From contig CAUDNR010004219.1 of the NCBI GenBank assembly GCA_958430865.1, positions 23,801-40,976 on the forward strand: 17,176 bases of DNA, in the 5' to 3' direction. This document shows positions 1 to 6,982 of the stretch, in pieces (the first letter of the stretch is position 1; every line of letters starts with the position of its first letter). A model generated the notes under the pieces. The model ran no database searches. It was not told the origin of the DNA and was given only the letters and a program-made list of their open reading frames with translations. The DNA is from Entrophospora sp. SA101 (Eukaryota > Glomeromycota > Glomeromycetes > Entrophosporales > Entrophosporaceae). A program made the position numbers and the translations under genes.

Positions 1-2290
1 GACTTTCTATGAAGCCACAATTAGCTATAGGGAGGATTTGGATCTTCCTGATTTAGTGTAATAAGGTTTACTTGTTAAATTGTAACGAAATATTTTTTTT
101 TATAACCTATAATTCATAATAATAAATAATAGGTAATAAACAGTAATAATCAATATAATCAAAATTATTCGAATGCTAATGCTAATGCTAATGCTAGTGC
201 TAGATACAAACAACATAATGATAATAATTATGATGTGATAAACAGTTATTCAACTGGTAAATATGATACAATGATGGTCCTGAAGAAATTTCTACTCAAT
301 TTTCAAAATTTAATTAAAGAAAAACTTCAATGAAAAACCATTTGCCAGAGGTGATTCTATTAAACATTTACAAACTCTTACACGATCAAATTCAAATGCT
401 ATATTTGATAAAAACAGCGGTGATAGCAATGGTGTTGAAAGTAATTCTTTTACCAAGAAACCTGTTACAGCATTTGAAAAATTTCAAGCTTGGATGATAA
501 ATGAAGGTTTGAATTTATTTACATTGCTACTATTATTTTAGTACCCAAAAAGCGAATCCATCTAATTCAATAATTCAACATGATAAATAATTAATTAATA
601 AAGGCAATAAAAAAATATTTGCAACAGTTTGGATCATGATTCATGGATTGATATTTTCAATGGCACTCATTCGTTATTATTTAGATGATAATTTAACAAA
701 GGCTAGAAGCGAGCTTGGAATGACATATACAATAGCAAGATCATCAGTACTGGTTCTTCATGTGGATGCGGCATTCATTTTATTTCCAGTTTGTAGAAAT
801 TTAATTTCATTGGTTTGAGCAACACCATTAAACAATGTGATTTCATTTGATAAGAATATCCAGTTCCATAAGCTGATTGGATAGTCTTCACCATTGTGCA
901 CACAGTTTCACATTGGGTAAATTTTTATCGATTGGCAATTATTGTACATCAAAGTGGTGTAGTCAATTTTCTCAAATTAAATTTTACCTCAGGACCTGGG
1001 GTCATGGATATGTGATGTTTATATGTTTATTGATAATGGTGTCTACTTCAAGTAAAAAACCTAGAGCTCGAAACCTTAATACATTTTGGTTTCTTCATCA
1101 TTTGTTCATACCCTTTTGTGGGTTTGAGCTTTTCATGGTGCGCTTTGTATGATCCAACCTGACGGGGCACCATTTTATGATTATATAGCAAGTTTTGGAA
1201 GTGCTGGATCGCATCTGGTGTGATTTACATTGATGAACGTGTATTATGTGAAGTACATCCCAAGCAAAAAAACGGATATTTCAAAAGTTATAATGCATTG
1301 TTGAAATTAAAATGAAAAAAAAAGGCATTATGACTAAAGCAGGCCAATATGTCTTTATATGTTGTCCAGAAATTTCAGTACGGGAATGGCATCCATTTAC
1401 ATTAAAATCAGCATCCGAAGAAGATTATGTTTCAATAAATGTTAGAATGTTAGAAGAAAATTGACATCTAAACTTGGTTGTGATTATGGGGAAGAAGCGA
1501 AACTACGTGGAAAAAACAAGGATTGTTTAAAAAGCATTTACAATTACAACAAGAGTTGCCCAAAATTATGGTTGATGGACCTTATAGCGGTGCTTCTGAA
1601 GACGTAATTTAAATTTGAGGTTTCTATTCTTATTGGTGCTGGTATTGGTGTTACACCTTTTGATAGAAAAGTATTTGGTATGAAAATATTTTTTTAAATT
1701 TTGAAATAAGTTTTTTTTTATCAATATAAATTAATCAATCAATCAATGATAGTATCGTATCCCTTACTTAACAAAATCTACGCACCTTTGTAAAGTTTAT
1801 TTTTTCTGGGTTAGTCATGATTATGCAGTATGTAACATAATATAACATATAAATTATTTTAATTTATAATGAGAAAATAATAACTAATATTCACTCTTCT
1901 CTTCATCTGCCCACCCACTCATTTACCCACAAACCTACTCATTTGCTAGTCGTTTGAATGGTTCCAATCACTATTAATGGCAATAGAAGAACAAGATATT
2001 GATCAATTTATAGAGATACATACATATCTTACTGTTCCACTACGTAAATCAGAAATTGCAATACATTTGCTAATGATGATGGAAATCTTAAGGACACCAT
2101 CACCGGTCTATAATTACCAACTCATTTTTGCAGGCCAAATTGGGATAAGATAATTTTTAAATATGAGATCTGAAACTGATGTTGGTGTGTTTTTTTTGTG
2201 ACCAAAAGCACTTGATAAAACTTTACATGACAAACTTAATTTATGGAATGACGTATCTGATAGCAGTACAAGATTTTTTTTTTTTTTTTT
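1..2290 (+). pseudogene. NADPH oxidase (NOX, gp91phox-like) pseudogene, NoxB/NoxC-like
   Basis: NOX enzymes are membrane flavocytochromes that pass electrons from NADPH through FAD and two haems to O2, making superoxide. Recognisable pieces appear in order on +: FEKFQAWMINEG (ends about 504), a probable intron 505-602, IFATVWIMIHGL and LVLHVDAAFILFPVCRNL (603-815), a TGA at 816-818 where the family has Arg, then TPLNNVISFDKNIQFHK and TVSHWVNFYRLA with haem-type histidines. A frame change near 1005 leads to KKPRARNLNTFWFLHHLF. Later come a WHPFTL-like FAD site (about 1387-1406), the VDGPYSGASED NADPH region (about 1570-1605), an intron of about 1833-1950, FEWFQSLL, and a decayed C-terminal tail (about 2160-2275) ending in T17-A9 (2274-2299). 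At least five frame breaks or stops make it non-functional. The first 57 bases could be an EF-hand-like N-terminal remnant; that is a weak guess. Confidence 0.85.
172..203 (+). repeat. GCTAAT hexanucleotide microsatellite
   Basis: Five to six tandem, slightly imperfect copies of the 6-mer GCTAAT. In one frame they read Asn-Ala repeats, compatible with a low-complexity linker in the N-terminal part of the adjacent NOX pseudogene. Confidence 0.8.
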
Positions 2291-2436
2291 AAAAAAAAAT
2301 TTATTATATTTAATTATCATATAATGGATTATATAAATTATATAAAATGTTTGTATTTATAATATAATGTACAATATATACATTTATGTACTAATAATTT
2401 CAAAAAAATTTATAAAATCAGCCCATCAAATTTTTT

Positions 2437-4467
2437 TTACCTCCAACCACCAGATGGATCATAATCCCAGCCATATGCTTCGGTTACTGTTTCAACTCCC
2501 CGTCTTGTTTCAGTTGTCCATCTTGATTCAGCATTTTCCTTCCACTTTATAACTTCATATGTTGTTGTATGGGATTCAATTGTTGCATTGGAATTATCAA
2601 GTTTGTCAGCAAATACTTTTGCAAGTGAATATATTTTCTTAGAAGATCTAATTAATGGAAACCTACAAATTTCTATCACATAATTATCAATGTTGTTGTA
2701 ATCCCATTGACCCTCCATAAATTCTGAATCAATTGCTGATCCATTAAGAATCCAACAAATTTCAAGATCATCTAAATCTTCCAAAAGTGTGAAATGAAAT
2801 ATTTTTACAAAATCTCTTATAATTTCACCTGATAATGTAGCAAGTTCAGTTTGTTTTCGTTGATCTATAATTTTTCTATATTGACTTATATGTTGATCAA
2901 GCAATTGTTTATTAAATTTAATAAATCCATGTTCTTTATTGTTATTATTATCATTGTATCCTACTGTATACAAAAGATCAAAAACTTCTTCACGTATTTT
3001 TTTTAATGATGATGATGATGATGAGATATGGTCAAGAAAGGTGGTGGAAGATGGATTATTATTATTTCGATTTTTAACTAATCTGGTTGCTTTATCATGC
3101 AACTTGCTTCTCCATTCATATGGATCAGATTCAAATGAATAATCATATAATTTGTTTGCCAATTCATATAAATCATATTCAAGTCCCCTCAAGTTTTGAG
3201 GCTTGTATTGATAAGTATCACTTCCAAAATCTTTCAATAATTCAATCAACTTGTCAAAAACTGCTCTTTGCAATAAAGCCTTAACCAATGGTTTGTTCCT
3301 TTGTATTTCTTTGGCTCCAGTTACATAATTATATTTTATTAAAAGATTATCTATATTGTTATAATCAAGCTCTGCAATTGTAGTTCTTAAATTTGTAATA
3401 TAACTCTGAATTTTATCTTGCAATTCAGAAAGATCTTGTGAAAACTGAATTGACTTCTGATTTTTAAATATATATGATGTTTCTGTTGATGGCAATGTTG
3501 TTGATGGTTTTAGTGATGATGTTGTTTTTGTTGATGGTGATGTTGTTGATATTGTTGATGGATTTGATGATGATGATGATGAGATTGTTGATAATAACTT
3601 CTTTAAATCATTTATATTCTTATCTCTATCTTTAATTTTTTGATTTAATAATGTTACTCTTTTTTTATTATTTACAACATTACGATCATGTTGAAGTTGT
3701 AATTCTGAATTATGTTTTTTTAATCTGTTCAACTGACTGACATATTGATTATATTGTTTTTCATATTTGATATTAGTTTCAGTCAATCCTACATTCATAG
3801 CTATTTGTGGTATTAGCTCTTCTTTTAAGTTATTATATTCTTGAACTAAATCATTATATTTAGCTACTAGCGTTGAATAAAGATTTTGATATTCAATTGT
3901 TTCTTTTCTTAATTTATCATTTGCAGCATCTTTTTCTGACATTTTTGAATTTAGATCATTATTGTTATTTGTTAGACTGATATTATTAAGCTTAACTATT
4001 GCTATTGATTCCTTAAATTCTGCAATTGTTTTATCCTTCTCTTTAATTAAATCATTATATTCATCTTTAATTTGCAAAATTTGTTTTGATAAATTTTCTT
4101 TTTCTTCATTAAAAGTCAAGAATGTTTTACCATGATTATAAATTTTTGCAACATCACCTAAAAAATTTTCCAAAAACTCTATGCTAAGTTCTTCATTATT
4201 ATTGGTACTACTATTGCTGCTATTGTTGTTAAAGATGCTATTATCATTGTTACTGTTATTATTACTATTATCACTGCTACTATTATTATTTACGATATTT
4301 TCTGGATCATTTATATCAATTAAAGCTTCTAAAAATATATTATTCTGATTCTGTTCCTTCTGACTCTCATTCTGTTGGTCCTGTTCGTTCTGATTGTTTT
4401 GTTGGTTCTGTTCTTTTTGTTGGTTCTGCTCGTTTTGTTGATTTTTTTTTCTATTTTTTCGACCCAT
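2437..4467 (-). CDS. Coiled-coil, Asn/Gln-rich protein of unknown function, copy 1 (676 aa)
   Basis: Function unknown. From N to C: a basic start (MGRKNRKK), Gln/Asn/Glu-rich residues 9-43, poly-Asn/Ser 60-92, a long heptad-like coiled coil about 120-292, a Ser/Thr/Pro linker 293-331, and a globular-looking C-terminal region about 340-640. That region holds FSQDLSELQDKIQSYI, NKPLVKALLQRAV, FMEGQWDYNNIDNYVIEIC, FPLI and AKVFADKL. I recall similar C-terminal regions in many predicted Rhizophagus proteins, with no known role. The ATG at 4467 is chosen over the one at 4548 because copy 2 has the same MGRK start and its upstream frame lacks an ATG. The end (EAYGWDYDPSGGWR) is short: relative to copy 2 this gene lacks about 1 kb of 3' sequence. 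No intron is needed. It is convergent with the NOX pseudogene. Confidence 0.75.
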   Translation of the reverse strand: MGRKNRKKNQQNEQNQQKEQNQQNNQNEQDQQNESQKEQNQNNIFLEALIDINDPENIVNNNSSSDNSNNNSNNDNSIFNNNSSNSSTNNNEELSIEFLENFLGDVAKIYNHGKTFLTFNEEKENLSKQILQIKDEYNDLIKEKDKTIAEFKESIAIVKLNNISLTNNNNDLNSKMSEKDAANDKLRKETIEYQNLYSTLVAKYNDLVQEYNNLKEELIPQIAMNVGLTETNIKYEKQYNQYVSQLNRLKKHNSELQLQHDRNVVNNKKRVTLLNQKIKDRDKNINDLKKLLSTISSSSSSNPSTISTTSPSTKTTSSLKPSTTLPSTETSYIFKNQKSIQFSQDLSELQDKIQSYITNLRTTIAELDYNNIDNLLIKYNYVTGAKEIQRNKPLVKALLQRAVFDKLIELLKDFGSDTYQYKPQNLRGLEYDLYELANKLYDYSFESDPYEWRSKLHDKATRLVKNRNNNNPSSTTFLDHISSSSSSLKKIREEVFDLLYTVGYNDNNNNKEHGFIKFNKQLLDQHISQYRKIIDQRKQTELATLSGEIIRDFVKIFHFTLLEDLDDLEICWILNGSAIDSEFMEGQWDYNNIDNYVIEICRFPLIRSSKKIYSLAKVFADKLDNSNATIESHTTTYEVIKWKENAESRWTTETRRGVETVTEAYGWDYDPSGGWR
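2587..4119 (-). repeat. 1,533-base duplicated block, copy 1 (identical to 7759-9291)
   Basis: Line-by-line reading shows a constant offset of 5,172 bases with no indel and no substitution found; lines checked closely include 2641, 2701, 3481 and 3661. Overlapping reading frames on the other strand are also identical in both copies, which excludes hidden synonymous changes there. Flanks diverge at once: C/T at 2586 versus 7758 and G/A at 4120 versus 9292, followed by several differences and length changes in the Asn/Ser region. Covers residues about 117-627 of the protein. Confidence 0.9.
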
Positions 4468-4615
4468 CACATACAATTTAAAGTTGAGAAGTAACGTTAC
4501 GCATAATTTACTAGATAATATATACTGTACAAGGCTTGAAATATTCATTTTACGTGTAACATATCATATTTTGCAGCGATAGAAATCCCCATTGATATTC
4601 TAACACATAAATTTA

Positions 4616-5188
4616 TACATGGGATGGTAATTGCCTAATTACCGTAAATACGCAATTCGTAATTATCGTAATTAATTTCCACTTTCCTTCTTTAAAAATG
4701 TAGTTACGAAATTTATTACAGGTGACGAAACTAATTACGGGCGACGAAATTAATTGAATAATGCTATTTGAAATCAAAGAAACTGAAAATTTTATATACA
4801 ACCCGTTATTAACGCTACATTGATTAACCAACGTCAAAAACTTTTCTCTACATCAAAGCAAATAAACAAAACCTCAGAGTTCTATACCACCCTGATAATC
4901 AAATGGACAGTTTAATTTCCGACTATAAAAGTGTTTTTATAAGAGAGACAAAGAATGTTAGTATGTGTGAAATTATTTCGTCCCGCGTAATTAATTTCGT
5001 AATTACGTATTACTATTACGTATTACCGTAAAGTCTCGAAAGATATCATCCCTTTTTACAACTGTTTACGACTATGTAACAAATGATTTTCAATTGTTTC
5101 AAAGTAGGGAGGGGTGCTATCTTTTGGGGGGCATGATATTTCGAGACTTTACAGTACGTAATACGTATAACAACTACCATCCAATGTA
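4616..5188. mobile_element. Non-autonomous fold-back element (MITE-like), 573 bases with TA ends
   Basis: The left end TACATGGGATGGTAATTG (4616-4633) matches, inverted and with two differences, the right end at 5171-5188. Both ends have TA, compatible with a TA target duplication of a Tc1/mariner/pogo-type insertion. Two further inverted repeats lie inside: 30-mers at 4701-4730 and 4976-5005 (about 25 of 30 match), and arms of about 20 bases at 5028-5049 and 5133-5152 around GTAAAGTCTCGAAA. No transposase is readable. It starts about 150 bases upstream of the copy 1 coiled-coil gene, between the two tandem units. The family is unassigned; it could be nested insertions rather than one element. 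Confidence 0.6.
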
Positions 5189-5326
5189 TGATTGATTAAT
5201 TAATGGATTTTTACATCACCCATAATTAATTTCGTCTACAATGCTCGTAATAAATTTCATCACGCGTGATTAATTTCGTAATTAGATATTATGTATTGCG
5301 TTTTTGGCAAAACAATCACCGTCCCA
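5189..5326. repeat. Spacer with a stray copy of the fold-back element repeat
   Basis: 5255-5284 is a direct repeat of 4976-5005 (27 of 30 positions match; core TTAATTTCGTAATTA), just outside the outer ends of the fold-back element. The rest of the spacer is AT-rich with no coding signal. Confidence 0.55.
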
Positions 5327-5715
5327 TGTGTATCTTTGTAAAGTTTATTTTTTTGGGTAACTTAAATATTGTCACTCTGTTCTTCTCCATCTATCTACCC
5401 ATGCAAACTTACTCATTTGAATGGTTCCAATCACTATTAATAGTGATAGAGGAACAAGGAATCGATCAATTTATAGAAATACATACATATCTGACTGTCT
5501 CATTATATAAAAACTTAAGGATACCATCACCAACTCATTTTGGCAGGCCAAATTGGGATAAATATTTTCAAAAATGAGGTCAAATTATCCTGAAACCGAT
5601 GTTGGTGTACTTTTTGTGGACTAAAGGCACTTAATCATAAATGTAATTTATGAGTGATGTATCTGATGGCGGCGTGAAATTTTTTTATGGAAAGGATTCT
5701 AATTTTTGGGGGGTT
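5327..5715 (+). pseudogene. NADPH oxidase C-terminal relic, second copy
   Basis: Only the last part of a NOX gene is present: VKFIF, then FEWFQSLLIVIEEQGIDQFI, EIHTYLT, THFGRPNWDKYF, and out of frame a decayed tail with VSDGGVKFFYGKD (to about 5692). It corresponds to about 1790-2290 of the longer NOX pseudogene. The two share lesions and order but differ by many substitutions and several indels. The intron is shortened, and about 30 bases between the HTYLT and PSPTHFGRP segments are missing. No upstream NOX exons exist here, so it was copied with the 3' end of the parent during tandem duplication. It cannot encode an active enzyme: transmembrane and haem parts are absent. Confidence 0.8.
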
Positions 5716-5747
5716 TTTATTGTTTTTACAATTATATAAAATATATA

Positions 5748-6342
5748 CAGTGCACACTCTCTATAACGAAACTTTGCAGGCCCAATTAGGCCGATAGATT
5801 GGCTCAACAACCAGGCTGGCTAAAAAAGTTCATTATATAAAATTTGTAGATCTTCACATAGATTGGATCATTTATAAAAAAAAATTACAAAAAGTTGTCA
5901 AGTGTTGATTGTTGATTCTATTTTCTTTAAGACTTTTAATGGTTAATTTGTTGTTACTTAGCTGCAACTTTTTGGATTGTTGGTCATTGTATATGTTTAA
6001 TTATTCTATTACCAATAAAGTTTCTTTATTTTGAAACGTGTAGAAATTTTTCTTCATTTGGAGTAATCATTAAAATTATTTCTTGCTCATTTACAGTATA
6101 TCTATTTCGTGATCCTTTTCGATATCATCAATTATGACGTATTCAAATGCAGATACAGAATCAGTGGGTGCATAAATATTAAATCAAAATTTATTATCTA
6201 CCAAACCGGAATTTATTATTAAAAACGTAAAAATTACTAATACTAATTACTAAAAAAAAAATAAATAGAAGATGTGATATACGATCACCAGTTTGGATGA
6301 TTTGAAAAATTAATTAATAAATTCGTTATAAACAGAGTGCTG
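5748..6342 (-). mobile_element. pogo/Tigger-like DNA element, internally deleted (595 bases)
   Basis: Terminal inverted repeats are visible: CAG(TG)CACTCT-type left end reading into CTATAACGAA (5748-5770), and the inverted right end TTCGTTATAAACAGAGTGCTG (6322-6342). TA flanks both ends (5746-5747 and 6343-6344), the target duplication typical of the Tc1/mariner/pogo superfamily. On the - strand short broken coding pieces read like the tail of a DDE transposase: an acidic APTDSVSAFEYVIIDDIE stretch (about 6170-6115) and a Lys-rich, stop-interrupted stretch (about 6060-5890). No intact transposase or DDE core remains. It sits between the NOX relic and the second coiled-coil gene. Family assignment rests on TIR style and tail similarity only. 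Confidence 0.65.
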
Positions 6343-6457
6343 TAGCATTATTTTTGTATTTACAATATAATGTACAACATATACATTTATGTATGTAATA
6401 ATAATTTCAAAAAAACTGCCCATATTTTCTTTTGGAGATGATTGTTTGTGTGTGGTT

Positions 6458-6982
6458 TCAATTGATTTTTCCAAAAAAGCCACTAAATACAGATCCAATG
6501 GTAGAGGTTACTCCGCTAACAACACCCTCAGTAGCAGAATGTTCTTCTTCATGTTTCTTCTCTCTTTTTTTATCATATGAATGTTTTACAGTAGTAACAT
6601 CACCTGCAATAAATTTTGTAGTGTGATGATCATCTTTTTCTTTCTTTTCAATAGTTTCTTCGTCTTCAGAGGCAAATGCATGACTAATTTTTGAGGTATT
6701 TTGTTCTTTTTCTTTTAATTCCTCATTTTTAGCCTTTTCTTCTTCTTTGGAACTACCAAATACATGGCTGATTTTTTCAATTATGGTTTCTTGTTCAGTT
6801 TCTTCTTTTTTATGTTTAGTATCTTTTTGTTTTTTTTCCTCTACCTTTTTGTCATGATGATGTTTCACAGAACCAACATTTGTAGTAGTGTGATGATAAT
6901 CTTTCTTTGCAACTTTTTCATCTTTGGAAGAACTAATAAATGCGTGACTGATTTTGGTAGTATATTGTTCTTTTTCAGCAAT
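6458..6982 (-). pseudogene. Decayed C-terminal continuation of coiled-coil gene copy 2
   Basis: Downstream of the TAA at 6983-6985 the same frame stays open for about 174 codons to the TGA at 6458-6460. It is Lys/Glu/His-rich and repetitive: KISHAF or KISHVF three times, DHHTT or YHHTT twice, and VKH..DKK-type segments. It ends STIGSVFSGFFGKIN, which echoes the AIGSVFSTFFGRHD segment of copy 2 near 7440-7400. The composition and repeats match the upstream protein, so this was probably once translated as part of it; it may also be an independent small frame starting at Met 6868 (136 aa). Which applies cannot be told from sequence. Confidence 0.55.
6560..6970 (-). repeat. Imperfect intragenic repeats (KISHAF / HHTT / VKH-DKK units)
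   Basis: KISHA/VF recurs at about 6960-6940, 6780-6760 and 6695-6675. HHTT followed by a V..VKH.(H/Y)DKK(V/R)E segment recurs at about 6895-6840 and 6635-6560. A related VKQSCDKKK lies upstream at about 7475-7450. This points to internal unit duplication during evolution of the tail. Confidence 0.6.

Noticed and set aside
877..1152. Independent 91-residue gene on +
   Set aside because: Only its second half (from about 1005) is meaningful, as NOX pseudogene sequence; the first half is out of frame with the NOX text.
2939..3284. Two + strand open frames within the copy 1 coiled-coil gene, repeated identically at 8111-8456
   Set aside because: They are antisense shadows of the identical duplicated block; they repeat only because the block repeats.
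4613..4837. 74-residue - strand frame upstream of the copy 1 gene
   Set aside because: Lies almost entirely within the fold-back element, has random composition, and shows no similarity to anything recognised.
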